A DNA stretch of 64,000 bases from Chryseobacterium gleum (GCA_945897805.1 CAMDFX010000015.1:1-64000); one strand, 5' to 3'. Counted from the first letter of the stretch, positions 6,258 through 16,538 are shown. Numbers and translations: made by a program. The notes: generated from the sequence alone by a model not told the origin.

Positions 6258-8417
6258 GATCAATGATTTTTGAGCTTCTCCGTAAGGTGTTTTCACTTTC
6301 ACGATGTAAGAACCTGCTCGCATCGATTCTGTGTTGATATTTACAACAGAAAGATTAGAAACTGCATTTGATTTCACAACTCTTCCTTGCATGTCGATAA
6401 TTTCGTAGCTCAAAATCGTTGTTGCATCAACGTGTAAAAACAATTCTTTTTTCGCTGGATTTGGAAAAACGATGAATGCACTCAACAATTGCTCTTCGAT
6501 AGAAGCTAAACAACCATTGGTTTCATAAGTCATGTCTGAAAAATTCACATAACAAACATATTCAGGATTATCGACAAATGGATTTCTATTGCTTTGTAAA
6601 GAATCAATAAAGTCATTTCTAGAAATTTCCCAATTAGATGGCAAATCTTGCAAAGCCCATTGTTTCAAAACATATTGATCTTGTCCATAAGGAATACTTC
6701 CACTGATATAATTTGGAAATTTCCAAGAGTTTCCGCTAACAGTTGTGTAGCAAGTAGCCTCGTACATCATCGCTCTTGCTGCATCACCTTTGTGTTCATC
6801 TCGCGGCTCATAAACCATCTGACCGTTTGCATTTAAACCAAATTTTGCACCCAAATAAGAAGAAGAAACTGTAACCACTTTTCCTAAAGGATAATTGCTT
6901 CTTACAGCATTTGCGGAATTTTGATTTGTTGGAAATAAATGTTGATAATCATTGTATTCTGGCAATAAATCTGCTGGATTTGTTGGCATCCAATTGTGGC
7001 AATAAGTATGTTCTCTGCTGAATCCTTGTGCTGTGAAATCAAAAGGTTCTGTATAAACTTTATTTTCACCACTGTAAACACAAGTAAGCACACGTCTATC
7101 ATCTGATGTATCTCTTGCAGCAAACAAAGCAATCAATCTTGTTGAATAATTACTGTAAAATTGCTCGGTGTGCGGATTAGTTAAGTTATGTAAATCAGCA
7201 ACAAATGTGGCACTTGTAGTATTGATTCCACTGTAATAACCAGCAGGCATCATTGTAGCTGGAGTCATAACATTTCCTGTCAAAGGATTTGTAGTCAAAT
7301 AATTTCTATAAATTCCAGGACCGTTGTATGCATAAACAGCGAAATAATAATCCGTAGAAGCTACAATATTATTTGGTCGAAAAGTGTTGGCATTTGCACT
7401 GAAAACAACTTGCCCATCACCAATCATATCACCTCTTTTGTAAACAGCTCCATCAGCAGGAATCCCTGTGATTGCAGAACCTTTTTTACGCAAAATTAAA
7501 TAACCATCTGGAACTGATGCAGGCGCAGTGAAAGAACCAGTAACTCTGTAAGTTTTCACATTTGTAAAAGTCAAATTAGTTGGTTGTGCAGTTGGTTCAG
7601 TTGCATAGTTTCCGCCAATACCTAACACGTTTATAATGTAAGGATTTTCGTCAACATCATTGCTCGCAATATTGATTACCGCATTTCTGTTTCCTGCAAC
7701 TGAAGGTGTGAAATTGATAGTCAAGGTTCCATTTGTCAAACCTGCGATAGCTGAAGGAGAATTTGCTACAGCAAAATCTGCTGCATCAGGACCTGTGATT
7801 GTTACTCCAGAAATATTCAATGTATTGGTTGTTCCCAAATTTTCAATCGTTAAGTTGACTGGAGACATCGAAGCAACTGGCGATGCAGTTACAAAAGTAC
7901 CACCATTTACAATCGTTGTTGCACCTTGTTTTACATTTATTTCTTGCTCTGGAGTTGCAGCACCAACGGCGATATTTACATCATCTAAACCAATATTGCC
8001 AGTTACTTTATTTGTATAATTAAAACGAATGTAACGAGACAATGCATTTGGTATGTCTGTAAAAAGCATGTAAGTTCCTGCTGGAGGAGCGGTGTGTGCT
8101 CTTAATGTAGTCCAAGTTGAACCATCAGCTGATTCTTGCACTAAAAATGTTCCACCGCTGAAACTGTTGCCTGCCAAATAATAAGTTAAATCACCAGGAT
8201 TACTTGCGAAAAATATGGTCATCATATCACCAGTGCCATCGAATTTTTTAGCCGGTGGTGTATTTCCAGAAGCAGTGTAAAAAACACTTTCTGATTCAGT
8301 CCAACCCAAAGGCAAACCGGTTGTTGTAAAACTCCAAGTGGTTGGTAAAACTGCTTGTGCAAAACCTGAAAGGTTACAAGCAACAGCAAGGAGCATTGAA
8401 TAAATGATTTTTTTCAT
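6249..8417 (-). CDS. T9SS-secreted endonuclease I family nuclease
   Basis: A 722-residue secreted multidomain protein. Residues 1-20 are a signal peptide; about 25-150 look like a beta-sandwich of discoidin/choice-of-anchor type; about 155-265 resemble an abnormal-spindle-like Ig domain (choice-of-anchor D); about 275-385 is another beta domain. The nuclease domain (about 390-630) belongs to the EndA/NucM endonuclease I family: GFSREHTYCHNW (H470), DYQHLFPTNQNSANAVRSN and EPRDEHKGDAARAMMY. The final 80 residues (FIVFPNPAKKELFLHV to AQKSLIIE) form a T9SS type A sorting domain. It should degrade extracellular DNA or RNA. It is 23 bp after the TonB-dependent receptor gene in the same direction. 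Its original downstream neighbour, the nucleotidase, was separated by the insertion. Confidence 0.92.
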   Translation of the reverse strand: MKKIIYSMLLAVACNLSGFAQAVLPTTWSFTTTGLPLGWTESESVFYTASGNTPPAKKFDGTGDMMTIFFASNPGDLTYYLAGNSFSGGTFLVQESADGSTWTTLRAHTAPPAGTYMLFTDIPNALSRYIRFNYTNKVTGNIGLDDVNIAVGAATPEQEINVKQGATTIVNGGTFVTASPVASMSPVNLTIENLGTTNTLNISGVTITGPDAADFAVANSPSAIAGLTNGTLTINFTPSVAGNRNAVINIASNDVDENPYIINVLGIGGNYATEPTAQPTNLTFTNVKTYRVTGSFTAPASVPDGYLILRKKGSAITGIPADGAVYKRGDMIGDGQVVFSANANTFRPNNIVASTDYYFAVYAYNGPGIYRNYLTTNPLTGNVMTPATMMPAGYYSGINTTSATFVADLHNLTNPHTEQFYSNYSTRLIALFAARDTSDDRRVLTCVYSGENKVYTEPFDFTAQGFSREHTYCHNWMPTNPADLLPEYNDYQHLFPTNQNSANAVRSNYPLGKVVTVSSSYLGAKFGLNANGQMVYEPRDEHKGDAARAMMYEATCYTTVSGNSWKFPNYISGSIPYGQDQYVLKQWALQDLPSNWEISRNDFIDSLQSNRNPFVDNPEYVCYVNFSDMTYETNGCLASIEEQLLSAFIVFPNPAKKELFLHVDATTILSYEIIDMQGRVVKSNAVSNLSVVNINTESMRAGSYIVKVKTPYGEAQKSLIIE

Positions 8418-8440
8418 AATTGTTTTTTGTTTACTTATTT

Positions 8441-11191
8441 TTAAAATTGTAACGCGATGGATAAATTATATCTAAATCCTCCACCGTACATAACACCTGC
8501 AGAAGCAGCATCGAAACCAGGACCAAAAGTGCTGGACAATGTTGCATCAGTCATAAATTCACTATTTAAGGCATTTTGAAGCATCGCATTGAATTGTAAT
8601 TCAGAATGCTTCATTTTATATTTGTATCCCATGAATAAATTCAACATTCCATAACCAGGAAGTTGCCATGACTCGCGCCCTCCGTTTTCACCAGTCAATT
8701 TAAAAGGATCAAAATCTGCATAAAATCTATTAAAATACATGTATTGTGCTTTCACATAGAAATTTTTGAAAGGTTCATATCTCAAAGCACCACTGTAAGT
8801 TGACTGTGGAGCATCACCAACATGCACCCCTTTTGCATCAAAAGTGAGAGTAGAATCTACACCAGTAAATGGAAGATCAATTGTTGGAGCAGAATTCCAT
8901 GTCCAATCACCGATAGAAATCATTACTTCAGCTGATAGCTTTTTAGAAATGTTATAGGCTAAATCTATCTCCCCACCGTAATGAATTGCATCCATTCCAT
9001 TTACATTGATTCTAATTGTTTGCGTAGGATCTAATTGATCTGGCACAGCATAACCGTTCGGAACAGGCTTATTTTTCCAATTGGTTGCATATCCATTCAG
9101 ATTCAAACCAAAAAACTTGCTTGTGTAACTATATCCTGCTTCAAATGCTAAGATATTTTCATTTTTGATTTCAGGAAAAAAATCATTGATTCTACTGTTT
9201 ACTACATTTTGGTACATTGGTGTTCTCGATAAATAACCTGCATTTACAAATATCGTAGATTCCTCATTTAAAATGTAACTTGCACCAGCTTTAAATGTTC
9301 CACCCGGAATCCACTTCCAAGGCGTGGTAAAATCTTTCAAACCTTCACTCTGAGCATTGTAAGTTTGTCCGTTATATTGGATTTCATCATTAGCTCCAAT
9401 TCTCAAGGTAGTATCGCCTACTTCCAATACTTTTTTCTGAAAATAATCTGCACCCTTATAACCATTGTAAACCCCCGAAAGATTGATGAAAGCTGTCCAA
9501 CGAGTTCCTGTGTATTCCGCTTGACCAAAAACTCCTGCCCACTGAACGAATCCATCTCTATCATTTTGATATGGCTTGTCTGTATCTGCAATCCTATCAC
9601 CAACTCTTTTCATAGCTGAGGAAGCATTTTGATTTGAAGGATTAATGAAATAATCACCTCCCAACAAATCTCTGATTTCCCTGTAGTGTGTTCCTTTATA
9701 ACTTCTATAATCTAAACCACCAGAAAAACTCCATTCTTCGGACATTTTATAGTTTGCTTGTCCCAAATAACCAATCCAAAAATGGTTGTTGATTGAAGCC
9801 GTCAAGACCAGGTTTGATTTCAATTCTGTCAAAGAATAAACGGGATCTATATTGGGTATAGTTTGACCAAAACCAGTAAATGATTTATTATTTCTTATAA
9901 TTGCATCCCAATCAATCGTTCCATCTGCTGTTCTTACAGCTGCGCCAAAATCAGAAAGACTTGTTCCTCCGCCTCTTCCGATTGAAGCGTAAGCTAAATT
10001 GGAAAGGGACAATTTTTTATTGACTTGCCAAAAATCTTTTAAAGTAATTTGTGGCTTATTGTAGAAATTCAATCGTTCGTTTAGAATGCGTTTGTTACCG
10101 CTTCTAAAAGTGTTTTGAGTACTTTCGTCGGTAACATAACCCCAATGTTCATTCGCTCTAATTCCTCTGTTGTAAATTTGAGATTGATCTACCGGCACTC
10201 CATTTTCATTTGCAGCCAATGTATCCCAATATTGAATTCTTTGGTTGAATGATCGTTGACCATGTCTTTGGGGTGCCATAAAAGCACTAAGTGAGATTAG
10301 GTGTTTTCCCGCTTTCTTTTGAACTTTGGCATACAAAAATGCTCCTTGTGTTGAAAGACCATCAACCCATCCTTGCCCTTGCTTGTATGAACCAGAAAGC
10401 GTTACACCAAATCCATTTTTCATCATTCCTGAATTGTATGAAATCGTAGACCTCATCAAATTTCCAGTACCGTATTCTTGTTTGATGGTTGTTCCTTTTC
10501 TATTTCCAACACCAGAAGTCATGATATTAATCGTTCCTCCAATAGAAGGCATGGCCAATTTAGTAGCTCCCAATCCTCTTTGCACTTGAATATTGGAAGT
10601 AATTGCATCTAAACCAAACCAGTTTGACCAATAAACTGCTCCATTTTCCATGTCGTTTACTGGCACACCATCAATCATTACACCCACGTTTCTTTGATCG
10701 AAACCACGCACAGTAATTCTAGCATCACCATCTCCCCCGCCCTGCTGCGTTGCGTATACTCCGGGAGTTGCATTCAACAACATGGGAATGTCTCTTGAAC
10801 CCAATTCTTCTTGAATTTTCTTTGGGCTAATTCTCGTAACTGGCACGGGCGTTCTCCTGCCAATCACAGCGCCACTGATTACTTGGACTTCTTCCAATTC
10901 TAAGGTTTCACCCAAGGAAACTGGAAATCGAACTTTCGGTGCATTGACTTTTATTTTTGTGATCAAGGTGTCGTCCATTATCACCGACATCGTATATTCA
11001 CCATAAGGAACATCCTTAAAAATCAAAATACCTTGATCGTTGGTTGTGCCTTTGATTTTATCTGACAATTTCACTTTGGCAAAAGGAACAGAAGTTTTAG
11101 TTGCAAAATCTGATACGATTATTGTCACTTCAGCCGATTGAGAAAATGAAAAGAATGGAATAAATAATATGACTAGAGCTAAGAAACGCAT
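8441..11191 (-). CDS. TonB-dependent outer-membrane receptor with carboxypeptidase-like domain
   Basis: A 916-residue outer-membrane active transporter. Order of parts: signal peptide (MRFLALVILFIPFFSFSQS), a carboxypeptidase regulatory-like beta domain (about 20-105), a plug domain (about 115-225; MLLNATPGVYATQQGG, MIDGVPVNDMENGAV, GGTINIMTSG) and a 22-strand-type barrel ending in aromatic F (NLSIALQF). The ligand cannot be read from sequence. Its place between a lamin-tail T9SS protein and a secreted endonuclease, followed by nucleotidase genes, suggests uptake of nucleic-acid fragments, nucleotides or phosphate compounds. No SusD-like partner is adjacent. Confidence 0.93.
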   Translation of the reverse strand: MRFLALVILFIPFFSFSQSAEVTIIVSDFATKTSVPFAKVKLSDKIKGTTNDQGILIFKDVPYGEYTMSVIMDDTLITKIKVNAPKVRFPVSLGETLELEEVQVISGAVIGRRTPVPVTRISPKKIQEELGSRDIPMLLNATPGVYATQQGGGDGDARITVRGFDQRNVGVMIDGVPVNDMENGAVYWSNWFGLDAITSNIQVQRGLGATKLAMPSIGGTINIMTSGVGNRKGTTIKQEYGTGNLMRSTISYNSGMMKNGFGVTLSGSYKQGQGWVDGLSTQGAFLYAKVQKKAGKHLISLSAFMAPQRHGQRSFNQRIQYWDTLAANENGVPVDQSQIYNRGIRANEHWGYVTDESTQNTFRSGNKRILNERLNFYNKPQITLKDFWQVNKKLSLSNLAYASIGRGGGTSLSDFGAAVRTADGTIDWDAIIRNNKSFTGFGQTIPNIDPVYSLTELKSNLVLTASINNHFWIGYLGQANYKMSEEWSFSGGLDYRSYKGTHYREIRDLLGGDYFINPSNQNASSAMKRVGDRIADTDKPYQNDRDGFVQWAGVFGQAEYTGTRWTAFINLSGVYNGYKGADYFQKKVLEVGDTTLRIGANDEIQYNGQTYNAQSEGLKDFTTPWKWIPGGTFKAGASYILNEESTIFVNAGYLSRTPMYQNVVNSRINDFFPEIKNENILAFEAGYSYTSKFFGLNLNGYATNWKNKPVPNGYAVPDQLDPTQTIRINVNGMDAIHYGGEIDLAYNISKKLSAEVMISIGDWTWNSAPTIDLPFTGVDSTLTFDAKGVHVGDAPQSTYSGALRYEPFKNFYVKAQYMYFNRFYADFDPFKLTGENGGRESWQLPGYGMLNLFMGYKYKMKHSELQFNAMLQNALNSEFMTDATLSSTFGPGFDAASAGVMYGGGFRYNLSIALQF

Positions 11192-11207
11192 CTTTTTAAA
11201 TTTTTGA

Positions 11208-11239
11208 GCAAAGAAAAAGGCCGGATTTTTCCGACCTTC
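11208..11239 (-). terminator. Hairpin terminator between lamin-tail gene and TonB receptor gene
   Basis: On the minus strand AAGGTCGG, a short A-rich loop, CCGGCCTT and a T-run form a terminator-like hairpin in the 64-bp gap. Read-through could make it an attenuator setting the ratio of the two products. Confidence 0.7.
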
Positions 11240-11255
11240 TCTCTGATAATATTAA

Positions 11256-12296
11256 TTATTTTACAATAACTCTTTTTGTAACGATACCATTTCCAGTTTC
11301 AACTTTGAAGATGTAAACCCCTGGAGCATCACCAATATTGATTACTGTATTGTTGGCATTTGCTTTTATTGTTTTTACAGTTTGACCTAAACTGTTTAAA
11401 ACGATAATTTTCTCGATTCCTGCTGAAGCTGCAATATTGAAAGTTCCATCAGCTGAAGGATTTGGATAAAGTGAGAACTGATTCAATTCAGGAATTTTAT
11501 TTACAGACACAAAATTGCAAGCACAATCATGTGTACCTAAAGATTCCCAGTTTCCAAATTGAATTGGATTTCCTGCCGCACTTTTAATGGTATCTCCATT
11601 TGCATCAAACAAATAAGTTGTCGCTGGAATTGAATCGTACTCAGCCAAAGCATTGAACTCGGTGATTGCGAAACTAGATACACCTTTGAGCACAGTTGAT
11701 TTACGAATCAATGAATGATCTACTGTTAAACTAGTTCCTGGAGATGTATATGGCGGCTCAGCTGTCCAACCATCAATTGGGTCTGAACCTGACCCCGGAT
11801 TTTGACCTACTTTTCCAAAAATATCAATCGGAATCAGTGCTGGTATAATTGTTGACAATTGCGTTGTTGATGAACCAGTTAAAGTACCTTTAAACAAAAC
11901 AATTGCATCATTACCGTTCCAATAAAATGCATCACTAGTATTGTAAATCGGGCAGAAAAAACCATCCCCTTTAACCTCCAAAGAATCCCAAATTGGTGCT
12001 TCTTGGCCAGTTCCTGCAGGATTTCTTTTGTCCAATACCGCAACAAAAACATCACGTGCAGCAACAGTTCCAGACAATTGTACTGCATTTTCAACAGCAG
12101 CAGAATTTACACCATTTGAATAACGAGCAACAATGTACTCACTCAAATCAATAGGTGCATTTGTTGGATTGTAAATTTCAATCGCTTTGTTGTTTGACCA
12201 ACCTTCAACATACTCAGAAATAAAAAGTTTCGAACAATCCTGAGCGAATGTTGAACCTAAGGTGAAAAGACTAACGAAAAGTAAAGCTTTTTTCAT
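11256..12296 (-). CDS. T9SS-secreted lamin-tail domain protein
   Basis: A 346-residue secreted protein: signal peptide (MKKALLFVSLFTLGSTFA), a lamin-tail (LTD) domain from about residue 20 (LFISEYVEGWSNNKAIEIYNPT, APIDLSEYIVARYSNG) and a C-terminal T9SS type A sorting domain (FSLYPNPSADGTFNIAAS to GIVTKRVIVK). LTD domains in bacteria often accompany extracellular nucleases and DNA-handling proteins, which fits the downstream TonB receptor and endonuclease I. The molecular role here is not known. A terminator separates it from the receptor gene. Confidence 0.88.
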   Translation of the reverse strand: MKKALLFVSLFTLGSTFAQDCSKLFISEYVEGWSNNKAIEIYNPTNAPIDLSEYIVARYSNGVNSAAVENAVQLSGTVAARDVFVAVLDKRNPAGTGQEAPIWDSLEVKGDGFFCPIYNTSDAFYWNGNDAIVLFKGTLTGSSTTQLSTIIPALIPIDIFGKVGQNPGSGSDPIDGWTAEPPYTSPGTSLTVDHSLIRKSTVLKGVSSFAITEFNALAEYDSIPATTYLFDANGDTIKSAAGNPIQFGNWESLGTHDCACNFVSVNKIPELNQFSLYPNPSADGTFNIAASAGIEKIIVLNSLGQTVKTIKANANNTVINIGDAPGVYIFKVETGNGIVTKRVIVK

Positions 12297-12643
12297 AACA
12301 GATGTTTATTTAATTAAGGGAATACTTTGAATTTACTATGAAATTGACCGATTTGAATAAATCGAATCTAAATGAGTTAAAATAAGCATCTATACTTCTC
12401 AACCTTTTGGTTATCAAGAATAGGAACATTTACTTCATAGTTTGCAATGTTTTGTTTTTGAATGGTTTCAATCAATCTTTATCGATGACATCAAGGGTAA
12501 CACCCAAAAACTTGCTACAAATGTAAGATATTTTTTAATGTCTTTAGGTTACTATAATATTAACAATGCTTAAAGGTTTTTGAACAATTTATCTTTCGTC
12601 CTGCTTATAATTGTATTTTTAACCCATCTAAAATAAAAAAATC
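12297..12643. other. Divergent intergenic region with long leader of the lamin-tail gene
   Basis: This 347-bp gap separates two divergent genes. Besides the minus-strand -7 box at 12518-12525 it contains a small inverted repeat AACCTTTTGGTT (12401-12412). If the box is real the lamin-tail transcript has a leader of about 210 bases, long enough for regulation. I see no known riboswitch or open reading frame. Confidence 0.4.
12518..12525 (-). promoter_or_regulatory. -7 box TACATTTG, candidate promoter of lamin-tail gene
   Basis: TACATTTG on the minus strand fits TAnnTTTG exactly, but no good -33 TTTG is seen at the usual spacing. Confidence 0.35.
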
Positions 12644-14857
12644 ATGTTCAAAAAAATCAATTTTCTTAGCTTCATTTTATTTGTAATTATGTCAAATTTT
12701 GTTCATAGTCAACCCATTGAACAAATTAATAAAATCATCAAACAACCACTGACAGTCGAAAGTATTTGGAAAAATTACGAATTCTCTTCCAAAGGATTTC
12801 CGGGTTTCAATGGCATGAATGATGGTGAACATTTTACTAAAATAAATTTCGAACAAGGAAAATTTTCGATCACCAAACATGCTTTTCAAAATTATTCAGG
12901 TGAAGGAGAAATTTTGGTTGCCGAAAAAGACCTACTATACAAAGGTGTCTCGATTCAAGTAGACGACTATTCTTTCAACGCGGATGAAACCAAATTGTTG
13001 ATCACAACCAATTCGGAATCAGTTTACAGAAGAAGTTACATCGCAGACTTTTATATCTTAGATCTTAAAACTAAAAAAATAACGCCTTTAGATGAAAAAA
13101 GAACTGGCTCAACCTTGGCTGAATTTTCTCCTGATGGAACCAAAATTGCTTATATCCATAGCAACAATATTTTTTTAAAAGACTTAATTTCTGGCAAAAC
13201 AACTCAAATTACTTTAGACGGTCAAAAAAACAATACCATTAACGGAACTACTGATTGGGTATATGAGGAAGAATTTGCTTTGACCAAAGGTTTTGACTGG
13301 TCGCCTGATAGTAAATATATTTCTTTTTTAAAATTCAATGAAAGCAAGGTACAAGAATTTCAATTGGCTTATTATGGGAAATTGTATCCTGAAATTTACA
13401 AATACAAATATCCAAAAGCGGGTGAAGATAATTCTAAAGTTACAGCGCATGTTTTCAATTTGACATCCAAAAAAACGATTACACTAAATCTAGGCGAATA
13501 TGAATATATTCCACGTTTACAATGGTCGAATTCTGCCAATCAATTGGTTATCCAAACCTTGAATCGCCACCAAAACCATGTGAAATACCAATTGTCTGAC
13601 TTTACGGGGAAAAGTTTGGTTCAGAAGGTTATTTTTGAAGAAAAATCAGACACTTATGTGGACATTGACGACAACTTAATTATCCTAAAAGATGGAAAAT
13701 CACTGCTAAGAACCAGCGAATCTTCCGGATTCATGCATATTTACCAAGTAGGATTTGATGGCACCAACAAACAAATCACGCAAGGAAATTGGGATGTAAT
13801 TGAATTTTTGGGAATCAGCGACGACAATCAAACGATTTTTTACACCTCTGCTGAAAAAGGAGCAATTTACAAAGGCATCTACAAAATCAATTTGAATGGT
13901 TCAAATAAGATGGCTTTGAGCAGCGAAACGGGCTATAACCGCGCAGAATTTAGCAAAGGAATGAAATACTTTGTTAAATACAATTCTGATGCAAACACGC
14001 CCAGTGTCATTTCACTTTGCGATGCAAACGGCGAAGAACTTCAAGTGTTAGAAAGCAATCAAAAATTAAAAGACAAAATGAATAATTACAATTTGTCTAA
14101 AAAAGAATTTATGACCATCGAAGGTGCTGCAGGAAAATTAAATGCTTGGATGATTAAACCAATGAATTTTGATCCATCCAAAAAATATCCTGTCTATATT
14201 AATATCTATGGTGGCCCAGGAAGCAATACTGTGACCGATGAATTTGATGGAAATGATTACATGTATCACCAACTTTTGGCACAAAGAGGATACATCGTGT
14301 TCAGCGTCGACCCAAGAGGAACCATGTTTCGAGGAACAGCATTTAAAAAATCTACCTACTTACAATTAGGGAAATTAGAATTGGAAGATTTCATTGCTGC
14401 TGCCAAAGAATTAGGTAAAATGACCTTTGTGGACAAAAATAGAATTGGCATTCAAGGATGGAGCTATGGCGGCTATATGACATCGTTGGCAATGACCAAA
14501 GGAGCAGACTATTTTAAAATGGGGATTGCTGTTGCACCAGTCACAAACTGGAGATTTTACGATAATATTTACACAGAAAGATTCATGCGCACACCGCAAG
14601 AAAATGCGACTGGATACGATGAAAATTCGCCCATCAATTTCGCCAATAAAGTCAAAGGGAAATATTTCTTAATTCACGGTTCTGGCGATGACAATGTACA
14701 TTACCAAAACTCGATGGAAATGATCACTGCATTGACTAATGCCAATGTGCAGTTTGACCTTTTCATTTACCCCAATAAAGACCACGGAATTTATGGTGGA
14801 AATACAAGAAATCATCTTTTTAACATGCTTTTCAATTACACATTGGAGAATTTATAA
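12644..14857 (+). CDS. Dipeptidyl peptidase IV (S9B family)
   Basis: A 737-residue exported serine peptidase that removes X-Pro/X-Ala dipeptides from peptide N termini. Signal peptide at 1-22. Residues about 95-450 form the beta-propeller (DPPIV_N), including the DWVYEEEF stretch that holds the Glu pair binding the substrate amino terminus. The alpha/beta hydrolase domain follows, with catalytic S607 in GWSYGGYM, D682 in SGDDNVHYQ and H714 in NKDHGIYGG. Length matches the family. It stands alone with its own terminator and is divergent from the lamin-tail gene. Confidence 0.96.
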   Translation: MFKKINFLSFILFVIMSNFVHSQPIEQINKIIKQPLTVESIWKNYEFSSKGFPGFNGMNDGEHFTKINFEQGKFSITKHAFQNYSGEGEILVAEKDLLYKGVSIQVDDYSFNADETKLLITTNSESVYRRSYIADFYILDLKTKKITPLDEKRTGSTLAEFSPDGTKIAYIHSNNIFLKDLISGKTTQITLDGQKNNTINGTTDWVYEEEFALTKGFDWSPDSKYISFLKFNESKVQEFQLAYYGKLYPEIYKYKYPKAGEDNSKVTAHVFNLTSKKTITLNLGEYEYIPRLQWSNSANQLVIQTLNRHQNHVKYQLSDFTGKSLVQKVIFEEKSDTYVDIDDNLIILKDGKSLLRTSESSGFMHIYQVGFDGTNKQITQGNWDVIEFLGISDDNQTIFYTSAEKGAIYKGIYKINLNGSNKMALSSETGYNRAEFSKGMKYFVKYNSDANTPSVISLCDANGEELQVLESNQKLKDKMNNYNLSKKEFMTIEGAAGKLNAWMIKPMNFDPSKKYPVYINIYGGPGSNTVTDEFDGNDYMYHQLLAQRGYIVFSVDPRGTMFRGTAFKKSTYLQLGKLELEDFIAAAKELGKMTFVDKNRIGIQGWSYGGYMTSLAMTKGADYFKMGIAVAPVTNWRFYDNIYTERFMRTPQENATGYDENSPINFANKVKGKYFLIHGSGDDNVHYQNSMEMITALTNANVQFDLFIYPNKDHGIYGGNTRNHLFNMLFNYTLENL

Positions 14858-14878
14858 AAGCAGATTTCTTAATTTATT

Positions 14879-14915
14879 CAAAAGAGGCGTTTTTATGAAA
14901 GCACCTCTTTTTTTG
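14879..14915 (+). terminator. Terminator after dipeptidyl peptidase gene
   Basis: AAAGAGG(CG), a loop, and (GCA)CCTCTTT followed by a T-run, about 22 bases after the stop codon. Confidence 0.65.
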
Positions 14916-15118
14916 AAAACAAAATTCCACCTTCTGCCTTAAGAAAATACATTTCAGCCAAAGTTTTGCCTCGAATTTAGTCGAAAATGAAAGATTAAGA
15001 AAAATTATACTTTTTTTTGAAAATTATGTAACTAAATTTTGCTGTGCATTACTTTTTGTTTAGTACTTTAGATGCCGGTATAAAAAAAAGACTCACACAT
15101 ATAAAATCCGTTAACAAA

Positions 15119-16405
15119 ATGGGCGAAATTGCTAAATTAGAATTAGAAGGGAAAGTTTATGAATTCCCAGTTATCGAAGGAACCGAAAATGAAAAAGCGA
15201 TTGATATTAGCAATCTGCGTTCAGCAACTGGTTACATTACACTAGACATTGGATATAAAAACACAGGTGCAACACAAAGCGCGATTACTTTCCTTGACGG
15301 AGAGGAAGGAATTTTGAAATACAGAGGTTATCCAATTGAAGAATTAGCAGCCAAAGCAACTTTTATTGAAGTCGCTTATTTATTGATCTACGGAAACTTG
15401 CCTACTCAAACTGAATTAGACAAATTTTCATCTGATATTACTAAACACACATTGGTTCACGAGGACATGAAGCAATTTTTTGAGGCATATCCTGCGAAAG
15501 CGCATCCGATGGGTGTTTTGTCTTCAATGGTTTGCTCTCTTTCTACTTTCTATCCTGAGTCTTTAGATCCTAATAGAAGTCCTGAAGCAAAAAATTTGAC
15601 TGTTTTGCGTTTGTTAGCTAAATTGCCAACATTGGCAGCTTGGTCCTACAAAAACTCGATGCGTCATCCTTTCATGTATCCAAAAAATGAGTTCGATTAT
15701 TGTAAGAATTTCATGTACATGATGTTCTCCATGCCAACAGAAGAATACAAAGTGGATCCAGTGGTTACAGATGCCTTGAACACGCTTTTGATTTTACATG
15801 CTGATCATGAACAAAATTGTTCCACTTCAACTGTGAGAATCGTTGGGTCATCTCAAGCAAATCTTTACGCTTCTATTTCTGCAGGAATTTCAGCGCTTTG
15901 GGGTCCACTTCATGGTGGAGCAAATCAAGCAGTATTAGAAATGTTGGAACAAATCCACAATGATGGTGGTGATGTAGATAAATGGGTATTAAAAGCAAAA
16001 GACAAAAATGATCCTTTCCGTTTGATGGGATTCGGTCACAGAGTTTACAAAAACTTTGATCCTCGTGCTACAATCATCAAAAAATCTTGCGATGAAGTTT
16101 TAGAAAAATTGAATGTACAAGATCCGCTTTTAGCCATTGCTAAAAAATTGGAGCAAGTGGCTTTGGAAGACGAATATTTCAAATCTAGAAGTTTGTATCC
16201 AAACGTAGATTTCTATTCTGGAATCATCTACCGCGCTTTAGGAATTCCAACCGAAATGTTTACTGTAATGTTCGCCTTGGGAAGACTTCCAGGCTGGATT
16301 GCACAATGGAAAGAAATGACTGAAAATAACGAGCCGATTGGTCGTCCTCGTCAAATCTACACTGGCGAGGTATTGAGAAAATACATTCCAATTGCTGAAA
16401 GATAA
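15119..16405 (+). CDS. gltA: Citrate synthase
   Basis: Condenses acetyl-CoA and oxaloacetate in the first TCA-cycle step. The 428-residue length and long N-terminal beta domain (MGEIAKLELEGKVYEFPV) fit type II, NADH-sensitive, hexameric citrate synthases. Active-site segments are present: WGPLHGGANQAV, GFGHRVYKNFDPRA and NVDFYSGIIYRALG with the catalytic Asp. The longer frame from 15044 is rejected because MGEIAKLE is the normal N terminus. Monocistronic with a strong terminator. Confidence 0.97.
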   Translation: MGEIAKLELEGKVYEFPVIEGTENEKAIDISNLRSATGYITLDIGYKNTGATQSAITFLDGEEGILKYRGYPIEELAAKATFIEVAYLLIYGNLPTQTELDKFSSDITKHTLVHEDMKQFFEAYPAKAHPMGVLSSMVCSLSTFYPESLDPNRSPEAKNLTVLRLLAKLPTLAAWSYKNSMRHPFMYPKNEFDYCKNFMYMMFSMPTEEYKVDPVVTDALNTLLILHADHEQNCSTSTVRIVGSSQANLYASISAGISALWGPLHGGANQAVLEMLEQIHNDGGDVDKWVLKAKDKNDPFRLMGFGHRVYKNFDPRATIIKKSCDEVLEKLNVQDPLLAIAKKLEQVALEDEYFKSRSLYPNVDFYSGIIYRALGIPTEMFTVMFALGRLPGWIAQWKEMTENNEPIGRPRQIYTGEVLRKYIPIAER

Positions 16406-16423
16406 TTTCAAAAAACACATATT

Positions 16424-16452
16424 AAAGTCTTCTTAACGGAAGACTTTTTTTT
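16424..16452 (+). terminator. Terminator after gltA
   Basis: Perfect stem AAAGTCTTC / GAAGACTTT with loop TTAACG and a run of T. Confidence 0.92.
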
Positions 16453-16538
16453 GACTTTAATTTTGAAATGTAGCAAGTTTTTTTTTTGGTCAGAAGAAAA
16501 TCGAGTAAACCTGGCGCTTTTAAATTTGGAATTTCTAA

